Source of the DNA: CADEGL01 sp050180485
GTDB taxonomy: Bacteria > Pseudomonadota > Alphaproteobacteria > CADEGL01
Direction of reading: 5' to 3'
NCBI GenBank assembly: GCA_050180485.1
Contig: JBFXED010000012.1
Coordinates: forward strand, 1-64,000
DNA length: 64,000 bases
Under the pieces are notes generated by a model. That model saw nothing but the letters and a program-made list of their open reading frames with translations. It had not been told where the DNA came from and did no database searches. Below are positions 36,858 to 44,956 of the stretch, piece by piece. Numbering within the stretch: the stretch's first letter is position 1; each line of letters opens with the position of its first letter. A program made the position numbers and the translations under genes.

Positions 36858-37447
36858 TCGAAGCGGCCTTCGACCTTCAACGCCTTGGCCAGCCGCTCGC
36901 GATACTCGGCGCGTGGAATTTCCACCGCGCCGAAGCGTTTCAGATGTTCGGTGATGAACTGGCAATCGAGCAGCATGTAGCCGCCGCGCTTGAGCCGCGC
37001 GCACAGGTGGATCAGTGCGACTTTGCTGGCATCGCGCACGCGCGTGAACATGCTTTCGCCGAAGAAGGCGCCGCCCAGCGAGACGCCGTAGAGACCGCCG
37101 ACCAGCGCGCCGTCCCGCCAGCATTCCACGCTGTGGGCCCGGCCCATCGCGTGTAAGGCATTGTAGAGCTCGGCGATCTGGTCGTTGATCCAGGATTCGG
37201 GCCGGTTGTCCGCCTGTCGGCGGCATTGCTCCAGCACTTGCGCGAAATCGGTGTCCACGCGCACGTCGAAGACGCCCCTGCGCAAAACCTTGCGGAGGCT
37301 CTTCGGCACATGGATCTCGTCGAGCGGCAGGATGCCGCGCTCCTTTGGGTCGATCCAGTAGAGGGAGTCGTCGTCCCGCGTTTCCGCCATGGGAAACAGG
37401 CCGACCGCATAGGCCTGGAGCACCAGCTCCGGCGTGACCGCGTTCAT
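36797..37447 (-). CDS. aat: Leucyl/phenylalanyl-tRNA-protein transferase
   Basis: 216 residues from ATG 37447, which overlaps the accC stop (ATGA). Motifs: YAVGLFPMAE, YWIDPKERGILPLD, SVECWRDGALVGGLYGVSLGGAFFGESMF and LLDCQFITEHL. It transfers Leu or Phe from tRNA to N-terminal Arg/Lys of proteins, marking them for ClpS/ClpAP. Last gene of the aroQ-accB-accC-aat operon, and its 3' end overlaps DUF2155 by 61 bases in the opposite direction. Confidence 0.96.
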   Translation of the reverse strand: MNAVTPELVLQAYAVGLFPMAETRDDDSLYWIDPKERGILPLDEIHVPKSLRKVLRRGVFDVRVDTDFAQVLEQCRRQADNRPESWINDQIAELYNALHAMGRAHSVECWRDGALVGGLYGVSLGGAFFGESMFTRVRDASKVALIHLCARLKRGGYMLLDCQFITEHLKRFGAVEIPRAEYRERLAKALKVEGRFDYGFGAADLETFLQSNTQTS

Positions 37448-38805
37448 CCGGAGCGGCGCGCGCTCCCGCCGCCGGCCATGAAACGCTCCAGCCAATGGAT
37501 GTCGTAGCTGCCGTTGATGAAATCCGGCGCGTTGGCCAGGCGGCGGTGAAGGGGCAGGGTGGTTTCGATGCCGCCGATGACGCATTCGTCGAGCGCACGC
37601 CGCAGGCGCAGGAGGCATTCGTTGCGGGTGCGGCCGTGAACGATCAACTTGGCGACCATGCTGTCATAGTAGGGCGGCACGACATAGCCGGCATAGAGGC
37701 CGGAATCGATGCGGACGCCTAAACCCCCCGGCGGATGATAGTCGGCTACGCGTCCCGGAGAGGGCACGAAGGTGTCAGGGTCTTCGGCATTCAGGCGGCA
37801 TTCGATGGCGTGGCCCGAAATCAGGATGTCGGATTGCCCGTAGTCCAGCTTGGCGCCCGCCGCGATGCGGATCTGCTCGCGGACGATGTCGATCCCCGTG
37901 ATCATCTCGGTGATCGGGTGCTCGACCTGCAGGCGGGTATTCATCTCTAGGAAATAGAATTTCCCGTCCTCGTAGAGGAACTCGATGGTGCCCGCGTTGC
38001 GGTAGCCGATCTCGCGGATCGCGTTGGTGGCGATGGCGCCGATCGCGTCTCGCTCGGCCGCGTTGAGCGCGGGGCTGGGCGCTTCCTCCAGCACCTTCTG
38101 CCGGTTGCGCTGGAGCGAGCAGTCGCGTTCGCCCAGATGCACGACGTTGCCGTGCCCATCGGCCAGGATCTGAATCTCGATATGGCGCGGGCGCGTGAGG
38201 AAGCGCTCCAGATAGATCGTGTCGGTGCCGAAGGCCGCGCGCGCCTCGGCTTGCGCCATCTTCACCTGGTTCATCAGCTCGGCGCGGTCCTTCGCCAGGC
38301 GGATGCCCTTGCCGCCGCCGCCACCGGCGGCCTTGATCAGCACGGGATAGCCGATGCGATCGGCGATCGTGGCGGCTTCGCTCTCGTCGGCGACCGGGCC
38401 GTCCGAGCCCGGCACCACCGGCACGCCCAGCTCCATCATGCGTGCCCGCGCGGCCAGTTTGTCGCCCATCATGGCGATGTGTTCGGGCGAGGGGCCGATG
38501 AAGGTGAAGCCGTGCTCCTCTACGATCGAGGCGAAGTTCGCGCGCTCGGACAGGAAGCCGTAACCCGGATGGATGGCGTCGACCCCGGCGATGGTCGCGG
38601 CGGAGATGATGGCGGGGATGTTCAGATAGCTCTCGCGCGCCGAAGGCGGGCCGATGCAGACGCTTTCGTCGGCCAGGCGCACGTGCATGGCATCAGCATC
38701 GGCCGTCGAGTGGACGGCCACCGTGGCGATGCCCATTTCGCGGCAGGCGCGGTGGATTCGAAGCGCGACCTCCCCGCGGTTCGCGATGAGGACCTTTTCG
38801 AACAC
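37444..38805 (-). CDS. accC: Acetyl-CoA carboxylase, biotin carboxylase subunit
   Basis: 453 residues from GTG 38805 (MFEKVLIANRGEVALR). ATP-grasp with the glycine loop KAAGGGGGKGIR, HIEIQILAD, ERDCSLQRNRQK and EMNTRLQVEHP. It carboxylates biotin on AccB in the first step of fatty acid synthesis. Seven bases separate the accB stop from this start. A short C-terminal extension (FMAGGGSARRSG) is ordinary. Confidence 0.97.
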   Translation of the reverse strand: MFEKVLIANRGEVALRIHRACREMGIATVAVHSTADADAMHVRLADESVCIGPPSARESYLNIPAIISAATIAGVDAIHPGYGFLSERANFASIVEEHGFTFIGPSPEHIAMMGDKLAARARMMELGVPVVPGSDGPVADESEAATIADRIGYPVLIKAAGGGGGKGIRLAKDRAELMNQVKMAQAEARAAFGTDTIYLERFLTRPRHIEIQILADGHGNVVHLGERDCSLQRNRQKVLEEAPSPALNAAERDAIGAIATNAIREIGYRNAGTIEFLYEDGKFYFLEMNTRLQVEHPITEMITGIDIVREQIRIAAGAKLDYGQSDILISGHAIECRLNAEDPDTFVPSPGRVADYHPPGGLGVRIDSGLYAGYVVPPYYDSMVAKLIVHGRTRNECLLRLRRALDECVIGGIETTLPLHRRLANAPDFINGSYDIHWLERFMAGGGSARRSG

Positions 38806-38812
38806 CGGCGGC

Positions 38813-39262
38813 CTATTCGAGGACGAGAAGCGGCGCGCCGAACTCGACCGGGTCTCCATCGGAGACCAGGATGCGCGCGATCCGGCCGCCCTTCGGCGCC
38901 CGGACTTCGTTGTAGGTCTTCATGGCCTCGATGAGGAGGAGCGTGTCGCCTTCCTTGACCGTGTCGCCTGGCTTGATGAAGGCGGGTGCGCCCGGCTCGC
39001 GCGCCATATAGACGGTGCCCACCATGGGCGACAGGACGGCGCCGGGATGCGCGGTATCCGAGACAGGGGCGGCGGGGGCCGCGGAGGCGACGGCCGGGAC
39101 CGCGGGCGCGGCGGCCGGCACGGCATGGATCACGCCGTTGGCCGCCCGCGCGACACGCACGCGCCATTCGCCGGTCGCGTATTCGATCTCGGTCAGCCCG
39201 GTTTCTTCCAGCAGCGCGGCCAATTCGCGCACGGCCGCGCTGTCGATCTGGCTTTTGGGCAT
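38813..39262 (-). CDS. accB: Acetyl-CoA carboxylase, biotin carboxyl carrier protein
   Basis: 149 residues from ATG 39262 (TGATG overlap with aroQ). N-terminal helical part (about 1-45), Ala/Pro-rich linker (about 48-72), biotinyl domain (about 75-149) with the attachment site EAMKT. AMKT instead of AMKM is common in alphaproteobacteria. The thumb residues VGTVYM are present. It carries CO2 from AccC to the transferase AccAD, which is elsewhere. Confidence 0.96.
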   Translation of the reverse strand: MPKSQIDSAAVRELAALLEETGLTEIEYATGEWRVRVARAANGVIHAVPAAAPAVPAVASAAPAAPVSDTAHPGAVLSPMVGTVYMAREPGAPAFIKPGDTVKEGDTLLLIEAMKTYNEVRAPKGGRIARILVSDGDPVEFGAPLLVLE

Positions 39263-39720
39263 CAGCGCTTCCTCTTGGCCTTGACCATCCCGGCCAGCGC
39301 ATCGAGCGCCATCAGATAGCCGCGCGGGCCCAGCCCGCAGATCACGCCCACGGCGGCGCGGGAGATGTAGGAGTGATGACGGAACGGCTCGCGCCGGTAA
39401 ATGTTCGACAAATGCACCTCGATGGTCGGAACCTCGGCGGCCTGAAGTGCGTCCAGAAGGGCAACCGACGTATGGGTCAGCGCCGCGGCGTTGATCACGA
39501 TGCCGGCGGCCTTGCCCCGGGCTTCCTGGATCCAGCCGACCAGTTCGCCCTCGTGGTTGGACTGGCGGAAATCGAGCGCCAGGCCCAGAGTCTTGGCATG
39601 GGCGCGGCAAGCCTTTTCCACGTCCGCGAGCGTGTCGCGGCCGTAGATGTTGGGCTCCCGCTTCCCCAGCATATTGAGGTTGGGGCCGTTCAAGACCACG
39701 ACTGTTGGTAGTTTTGCCAA
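39262..39720 (-). CDS. aroQ: Type II 3-dehydroquinate dehydratase
   Basis: 152 residues from TTG 39720 (GAGGGTGG upstream). Motifs NGPNLNMLGKREPNIYG (with the catalytic Tyr), RQSNHEGELVGWIQEA and INAAALTHTSVALLDAL and EVHLSNIYRREPFRHHSYIS are complete. It converts 3-dehydroquinate to 3-dehydroshikimate in the shikimate pathway. First gene of the accB-accC-aat transcript, the usual order in alphaproteobacteria. Confidence 0.96.
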   Translation of the reverse strand: MAKLPTVVVLNGPNLNMLGKREPNIYGRDTLADVEKACRAHAKTLGLALDFRQSNHEGELVGWIQEARGKAAGIVINAAALTHTSVALLDALQAAEVPTIEVHLSNIYRREPFRHHSYISRAAVGVICGLGPRGYLMALDALAGMVKAKRKR

Positions 39721-39891
39721 TGTCCACCCTCTGGAACGGCGACCGGTGGGACAGGGATAGCCCAATGTGGGAAGGGGTGCAATGCCGGCTTCCGCCGGTT
39801 TGGCCGGGCCGGAAGCCCAGTGCTAGGATTTTCGAATCGAACGCGTGCGGTACGCGCGTATACGGGTACGGTTGTGAATCAGGAGACGGCC

Positions 39892-40719
39892 ATGGATAGC
39901 AGCCCGTTGCGTCCCATCACGGAAGCCGAGATTGCCGCCTACGAGACGGACGGCGGGGTTTGCCTGCGGGGCGTGGTGGACACCTCTTGGCTGACGCGGC
40001 TGGCCGAAGGCGCCGAGCAGGCGCTTCATGACCATGGTCCGCACCATTACATCCAGTCGGCCGCGGGCGATGCCGGCTTCTTCTATACCGAGTATTTCCT
40101 GTGGCGTCGGCTGGCGCCCTTCCGCGACTTCGCCATGAATTCCCCCGGCGGGGAGATCGCGGCGCGGCTGACGCGTTCGGCCCAGGTCCATTTCTTCATG
40201 GACGGGTTGTTCGTGAAGGAGCCCAAGACCCAGAGGCCCAGCGCCTGGCATCAGGACCAAGTCTATTATCCGATCGACGGGCGCAAGGTGGTCATCATGT
40301 GGTTTCCGCTGGACCCCGTGAGCGCCGATACGGCGCTGCGCGTGGTGAAGGGCTCCCACCGTTGGGGCCAATCCTTCTCCGCGGTCATGCTCAAGGACGA
40401 CGAAGACGTCATCCAGCAGGACCAGGGCCATATCCGTCCGCCCGATTTCGATGCGGAGAGTGACCGCTATGAAATCCTGTCGTGGGACGTCGAGCCCGGC
40501 GATTGCATCGCCTTCAACGGGATGGCGGTCCACGGTGCGCGCGGCAACGCCTCGGCTTCGCGCCGCCGCCGCGCGGTATCGACCACCTGGCTCGGCGACG
40601 ACACGGTGATGGGTCATCGCAGCGAGATGGAAGTGCAGTACAATCCGATGCTGAAGGTCGCGAAGGGCGAGCGGCTGGTCGACGAGACGCTGTTTCCAAA
40701 GGTCTGGCCCAAGGGCTAG
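39892..40719 (+). CDS. Phytanoyl-CoA dioxygenase family (PhyH) protein
   Basis: 275 residues from ATG 39892 with CAGGAGACGG upstream. HxD in AWHQDQVYYP, distal His in NGMAVHGARGN, and a basic run RRRR that includes the 2-oxoglutarate-binding Arg. N-terminus ITEAEIAAYETDGGVCLRGV is PhyH-typical. It lies with a paralogue (40743-41579) between aroQ and the DsbA gene, where alphaproteobacterial genomes usually have none. Substrate not known. Both copies keep iron ligands and should be active. Confidence 0.88.
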   Translation: MDSSPLRPITEAEIAAYETDGGVCLRGVVDTSWLTRLAEGAEQALHDHGPHHYIQSAAGDAGFFYTEYFLWRRLAPFRDFAMNSPGGEIAARLTRSAQVHFFMDGLFVKEPKTQRPSAWHQDQVYYPIDGRKVVIMWFPLDPVSADTALRVVKGSHRWGQSFSAVMLKDDEDVIQQDQGHIRPPDFDAESDRYEILSWDVEPGDCIAFNGMAVHGARGNASASRRRRAVSTTWLGDDTVMGHRSEMEVQYNPMLKVAKGERLVDETLFPKVWPKG

Positions 40720-40742
40720 AGACACACGGGCAGAGGGGAGCG

Positions 40743-41579
40743 ATGAACAAAACACCGCTGAATCCCGTCACCGAGCAGGCGATCGAAACCTACACGCGCG
40801 ACGGCATCGTATGCTTGCGCGGCATGTTCGATGCTGGATGGATCGAGCATTTGAAAGGCGCGGTTTCCGTCGCGCGTACGCGCCCCGGGCCCAATTTCCA
40901 GAACCATACGGTCGACGGTGAAGCGGGCGGCTTCTTCAGCGACCTGCAGATGGCGCGCCGCGTGCCGGCTTTCAACGAATTCATGACGGGCTCACCCGTG
41001 GCCGAGATCGCCGGACGCCTGATGCGCTCGCGCCGGGTCAATCTTCTCCACGACGCCATGTGGGTGAAGGAATCGGGCACCTCGCGCCGCACACCGCTTC
41101 ATCACGATCAGCCGTTCTATTGCATGGAAGGCGACCAGATGTGCGTGGTGTGGGTGCCGCTCGATCCAGTCGCGCAGGACACGGCGCTTCAGGCGATTCC
41201 CGGCTCGCACCGGTGGGGCCGCAAGTTCCGGCCCGAACGCATCAATGGCGGCTGGTACGACGGCTACGGCAACGACGACGGCTTCGAGCCGCCGCCGGAC
41301 GTGACGCGCGCGCGGCGCGACTTCGACCTTGTGTCCTGGGACATGCAGCCCGGCGATTGCCTGGCCTTCCACGGCATGACGCTGCACGGCGCGCCGGGCA
41401 ATCAGGCCTCGCGTCCCCGCCGCGCGGTTTCTTTCGTCATGGTGGGTGACGATTCAGTCTATGTGGAGCGCGGGCGCGAGATCCAGCCGAGCTACGAGGG
41501 CAACGGGCTCCAGCCCGGCGAGCCCATCGACAACGATTATTTTGCCCGTTTGTGGACCCGGCCCGCCGCCGAGGCCTGA
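40743..41579 (+). CDS. Phytanoyl-CoA dioxygenase family (PhyH) protein, paralogue
   Basis: 278 residues from ATG 40743, 23 bases after the previous PhyH gene, with GAGGGGAGC upstream. HxD in LHHDQPFY, distal His in HGMTLHGAPGNQ, then RPRRAVSF for 2-oxoglutarate. Shares many segments with its neighbour (WFPLDPV against WVPLDPV, GSHRWG, GDCxAF, RRAVS), so the two arose by tandem duplication. It stops seven bases from the convergent DsbA gene. Confidence 0.88.
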   Translation: MNKTPLNPVTEQAIETYTRDGIVCLRGMFDAGWIEHLKGAVSVARTRPGPNFQNHTVDGEAGGFFSDLQMARRVPAFNEFMTGSPVAEIAGRLMRSRRVNLLHDAMWVKESGTSRRTPLHHDQPFYCMEGDQMCVVWVPLDPVAQDTALQAIPGSHRWGRKFRPERINGGWYDGYGNDDGFEPPPDVTRARRDFDLVSWDMQPGDCLAFHGMTLHGAPGNQASRPRRAVSFVMVGDDSVYVERGREIQPSYEGNGLQPGEPIDNDYFARLWTRPAAEA

Positions 41580-41585
41580 CGCCGC

Positions 41586-42332
41586 TCAGTTCTTGCGCGC
41601 GGCGTCGATCATGGCTTGAAGCGTGTCGGCGTTGATGGCGCCCGGCGCCATCTGCGAGCCGATGATGAAGGCGGGCGTGCCCTCGAGTTGAAGCGCCGCG
41701 GCCAAAGCCTGGTTCTGCTTCAGCTCTTCCTGCACATCCGGCGCGTCCATGTCCTTCTTCAGGCGCTTGATATCGAGTCCGTTCTTTTCGGCGATCGACA
41801 TGATCGCGGCCTCGTTCAGCCGGCCCTTGGTATCCATCAGCGCGTTGTGGAACTCCTTGTATTTTCCCTGCTTTTGCGAGGCCAGCGACGCCTTCGCGGC
41901 GATCAGGGACTCGGGCCCCAGGACCGGCCATTCCTTGAACACCACGCGCAATTTGCCGTCCTTGGCCATGGCGTCGTTCAGCGGCGCGGTCATCTTCTTG
42001 CAGTAGGGGCATTGGTAGTCGAAGAACTCGACCACGGTGACGTCGCCCTTGGGATTTCCCATGACGGGCGAATCCGGGTCGTTGATCAGCTTGTCCCGGT
42101 TGGCGTCGATCGCGACCTTGGCGCGCTGCTGCTGCGCTTCCTGTTCCTTGGCCTCTAGCGCTTTCGCGGCTTCGATGATCACCTCGGGATGGGTCTTCAG
42201 GTAATCGCGCACGATGCGCTCGATTTCCTGCTGCTGTTGCGGCGTGAAGCTCCGCTTGTCTTGCGCGTGGCCCGGCAGGGCGGTCGCGGCCAACGTCGCG
42301 GCAAGCAGGGCGAAGGCCATCAGACGGCGCAT
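41586..42332 (-). CDS. Periplasmic DsbA-family thiol:disulfide protein
   Basis: 248 residues from ATG 42332. Signal peptide ends GHAQ at 24. An N-terminal helical region (about 30-85, with PQQQQEIERIVRDYLKTHPEVI) is like the oligomerisation arm of ScsC/Com1-type proteins; it is followed by a thioredoxin domain with the active site CPYC and cis-proline loop EGTPAF, interrupted by the helical insert. Such trimerising forms are often disulfide isomerases. Position before the aroQ block is common in alphaproteobacteria. Confidence 0.92.
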   Translation of the reverse strand: MRRLMAFALLAATLAATALPGHAQDKRSFTPQQQQEIERIVRDYLKTHPEVIIEAAKALEAKEQEAQQQRAKVAIDANRDKLINDPDSPVMGNPKGDVTVVEFFDYQCPYCKKMTAPLNDAMAKDGKLRVVFKEWPVLGPESLIAAKASLASQKQGKYKEFHNALMDTKGRLNEAAIMSIAEKNGLDIKRLKKDMDAPDVQEELKQNQALAAALQLEGTPAFIIGSQMAPGAINADTLQAMIDAARKN

Positions 42333-42366
42333 TCAAATCTCCATGAAACGGGAAGGGACGGCCGCG

Positions 42367-43707
42367 TTACTGCTGTTCGGTTTCCGCGGCGTGTTTGATG
42401 TCGTTGGCGCGCTGCCATGCGGGTGAACCCTGCCGCAGATTCTGCATGGCCCGTTCGGCCAGGACGCGCGCTTCGCCATTGCGGCCATAGCCCAGCGCCA
42501 GATCCGCCTGGATCAGTGACGCCATGCCGACCTGGCCATCGCGGCCATAGGCCGTGGCCAAAAGGCGCAGGGTCTGGGCGTTGTCGTCGTCGATGTCGCG
42601 GGCTTTTTCCAGATTCGCGATGGCGGCCTTATTCAGGCTCATGTCCTGCGATTCGATCTGGGCCTGCGCGAGCTCCGTGCGCAACAGGGCGTTGTCGGGC
42701 AGGGTGTCGACAGATTGCTGATAATGCGGAATGGCCTCGGCCGCGCGGCCGTTCTCGAACAGCATCTGGCCCTTGAGTTCGTGGAAGTAGGGGTTCTTGG
42801 GCTCCTCCGCGATCAGCCCATCGATCAGCGGCAGTGCCTTCGCCAGATCCGGTTGCCGGTAATAGACAATGGAGCGGGCATAGCGCGCGTCGATGCTGTT
42901 GTCGGTTTCCGGATATTTGCGCATCACCTGCGCGGGCGGATCCATGAACCCCGCCAGCTTGGCCTTCATGCGGTTGTGCATCACGGCATAGATGGGCGGC
43001 AGCGGCTTGTTCGTATAGGGCGACTTCGCCAGGTGCGCCTGCACGGCGGCCATACGTTCCGGGGTGAGAGGGTGGGTTCGCATGTAAGGGTCTTGGCGTC
43101 CGATCGCCAGCAGCTCCTGGCCCTCCAGGATCTTGAAGAAATCGTACAGGCCTTGCGCGGAGATGCCGGCCTCGTCGAGATACTTCAGGCCGGCTTGGTC
43201 GGCCGAGGATTCCTGCGTGCGGCTGTAACTCAACACGCTGGCCATCACGGCTTGCTGCCCGCCCAGGATGGCGGCCGGGGCGGCGCCCACATTGCCGGTC
43301 GCGACCGCCGCCAAGGCGCCCAGCGCCATGGCGTAGACCGACTGCTTTTGCGCCTGGCGCATCTTCTCGTCCATGCGCGCGAGGTGGCCGCCGACGATGT
43401 GGCCCAATTCGTGCGCCATAACGCCCATCACCTGCTCGGCGTTGTCGGCGCGCATGATCAGGCCGGTGAAGAAATACATGTTCAGGCCGTTGGACACGAA
43501 CGCGTTCAACGAACGGTCGGCGATCAGATGGATTTTGATGGCCTTGGGGTCGAACCCGCCGGCGCGGAAAATTGGCGCGGCGTAGAACCGCATGATATTT
43601 TCCGCTTCCGCGTCGCGGATGAAGTTCATCTGCTGCGCGTTCGCCGACGGCACGGCCACGGCCAAAAGCGCCGCCGCCACGAGGACTCTAACAATGCGTT
43701 TGACCAA
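42367..43707 (-). CDS. Periplasmic M48 metalloprotease with TPR repeats (BepA-like)
   Basis: 446 residues from TTG 43707, which has GGAGG eight bases upstream; longer frames lack a site. Signal peptide ends ANA. Protease domain (about 30-245): zinc motif HELGHIVGGH and the third ligand in ESSADQAG. TPR-like repeats follow (about 290-440: DARYARSIVYYRQ, FHELKGQMLFENG, AQTLRLLATAYGRDG). BepA-type proteins help assemble or degrade outer membrane proteins. Adjacent to DsbA, which fits envelope quality control. Confidence 0.92.
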   Translation of the reverse strand: MVKRIVRVLVAAALLAVAVPSANAQQMNFIRDAEAENIMRFYAAPIFRAGGFDPKAIKIHLIADRSLNAFVSNGLNMYFFTGLIMRADNAEQVMGVMAHELGHIVGGHLARMDEKMRQAQKQSVYAMALGALAAVATGNVGAAPAAILGGQQAVMASVLSYSRTQESSADQAGLKYLDEAGISAQGLYDFFKILEGQELLAIGRQDPYMRTHPLTPERMAAVQAHLAKSPYTNKPLPPIYAVMHNRMKAKLAGFMDPPAQVMRKYPETDNSIDARYARSIVYYRQPDLAKALPLIDGLIAEEPKNPYFHELKGQMLFENGRAAEAIPHYQQSVDTLPDNALLRTELAQAQIESQDMSLNKAAIANLEKARDIDDDNAQTLRLLATAYGRDGQVGMASLIQADLALGYGRNGEARVLAERAMQNLRQGSPAWQRANDIKHAAETEQQ

Positions 43708-43781
43708 GAGCGGGCCTCCAGACCCCTCACAGAACGTAGGCGCGGCGTGGGGTGCCGTCAACGTGCGGTAGGGTTAACACC

Positions 43782-44933
43782 GTGACAAAGCTAAAGATTG
43801 CGGGTCGCGCCGAAATCGCGCCGTTCATCGTCATGGAGGTTCTGCGCGCCGCCAACGAGCGCGCGGCCGCCGGCGGCGATGTCCTGCACCTGGAGGTGGG
43901 CCAGCCCGGCATGGGCGCGCCGGCCGCGGTCCTGGACGCCGCGCGCGCGGCCTTGGGTGCAGATCGTCTGGGCTATACCGAGGCGTTCGGATTGCCCGCC
44001 TTGCGCGAGCGTATTCGGCGCCACTACCGGGAATTTTATGGCCTCGACGTGCCGCAGGAGCGCATCGTGGTCACCACCGGCTCGTCGGGCGCCTTCCTCT
44101 TGTCCTTTCTGGCCGCGTTCGACGTGGGCGACAGGGTCGCCATGGCGGCGCCGGGCTATCCGGCATACCGGAACATCCTCAAGGCGCTGGGCGTGGAGAC
44201 GGTCGAGATTCCCGTCGATGCGACGACGCGCTTCCAACCGTCGCCCGCGTTGCTCGACGCCATTCCGGAGCGCCTCGACGGGTTGATCGTGGCCAGCCCT
44301 TCGAACCCGACCGGCACCATGCTTGGGTCGAACGAGCTGCGCGCGCTGGTCGCCCATTGCCGGGTGCGTGGCATACGCTTGGTATCCGACGAGATCTATC
44401 ACGGCATCACCTTCGGCCATGACGCGGTCAGCGCCTTGGGGCTGACGGACGAGGCCGTCGTCATCAACAGCTTCTCGAAGTACTTCTGCATGACGGGCTG
44501 GCGCCTCGGCTGGATGGTACTGCCGCCCGATCTGGTGCGTCCCGTGGAGAGGCTGGCGCAAAATTTCTTCATCTCGCCGCCATCCTTGTCGCAACATGCG
44601 GCCATCGCGGCGTTCGGCGCGCGCGAGGAGCTGGATGCCCGCGTCGCGCGCTACGGTGAAAGCCGCGCGCTTCTGTTGGAGCAGTTGCCGAAAGCGGGCT
44701 TCGAGGATTTGGCGCCCGCCGACGGTGCCTTCTATATTTATGCCGACAGCAGCCGTCTTTCGAACGACAGCGAAACGCTCTGTCGCGAGCTGCTCCACGA
44801 ACAGGGCGTGGCGATCACGCCGGGCGTCGATTTCGATCCCGAGCGCGGGCATCGGCATGTCCGCATCTCGTTCGCGGGCGCACCGGAGGAAATCGCGGAG
44901 GCCGCGCGGCGTCTGGTGGCCCGCCGGCGCTGA
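43782..44933 (+). CDS. Class I/II PLP-dependent aminotransferase
   Basis: 383 residues from GTG 43782 (GTAGGG upstream). Fold type I: EVGQPGMGAP, YTEAFGLPALRERI, PSNPTGTM, SDEIYHGITF, and the PLP-lysine in NSFSKYFCMTGWRLGW, with the carboxylate-binding Arg in HRHVRISFA. Related to aspartate or alanine/aromatic aminotransferases; the exact donor is not clear. Divergent from the M48 protease. Ends in a 26-base palindrome. Confidence 0.92.
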   Translation: MTKLKIAGRAEIAPFIVMEVLRAANERAAAGGDVLHLEVGQPGMGAPAAVLDAARAALGADRLGYTEAFGLPALRERIRRHYREFYGLDVPQERIVVTTGSSGAFLLSFLAAFDVGDRVAMAAPGYPAYRNILKALGVETVEIPVDATTRFQPSPALLDAIPERLDGLIVASPSNPTGTMLGSNELRALVAHCRVRGIRLVSDEIYHGITFGHDAVSALGLTDEAVVINSFSKYFCMTGWRLGWMVLPPDLVRPVERLAQNFFISPPSLSQHAAIAAFGAREELDARVARYGESRALLLEQLPKAGFEDLAPADGAFYIYADSSRLSNDSETLCRELLHEQGVAITPGVDFDPERGHRHVRISFAGAPEEIAEAARRLVARRR

Positions 44934-44949
44934 CGCGCGTCAGCGCCGG
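44924..44949. terminator. Perfect 26-base palindrome between convergent genes, probable bidirectional terminator
   Basis: Arms CCGGCGCTGACGC (44924-44936) and GCGTCAGCGCCGG (44937-44949) are an exact inverted repeat. It overlaps the stop codon of the aminotransferase gene and ends seven bases before the stop of the RNase E gene. There is no T-run, so it may act with Rho or as an mRNA 3' stabiliser. Confidence 0.5.
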
Positions 44950-44956
44950 GGCATCG

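Noticed and set aside
38899..38945. AMKT instead of AMKM at the AccB biotin site
   Set aside because: As I recall it is common in alphaproteobacterial AccB proteins, so not a sign of lost function.
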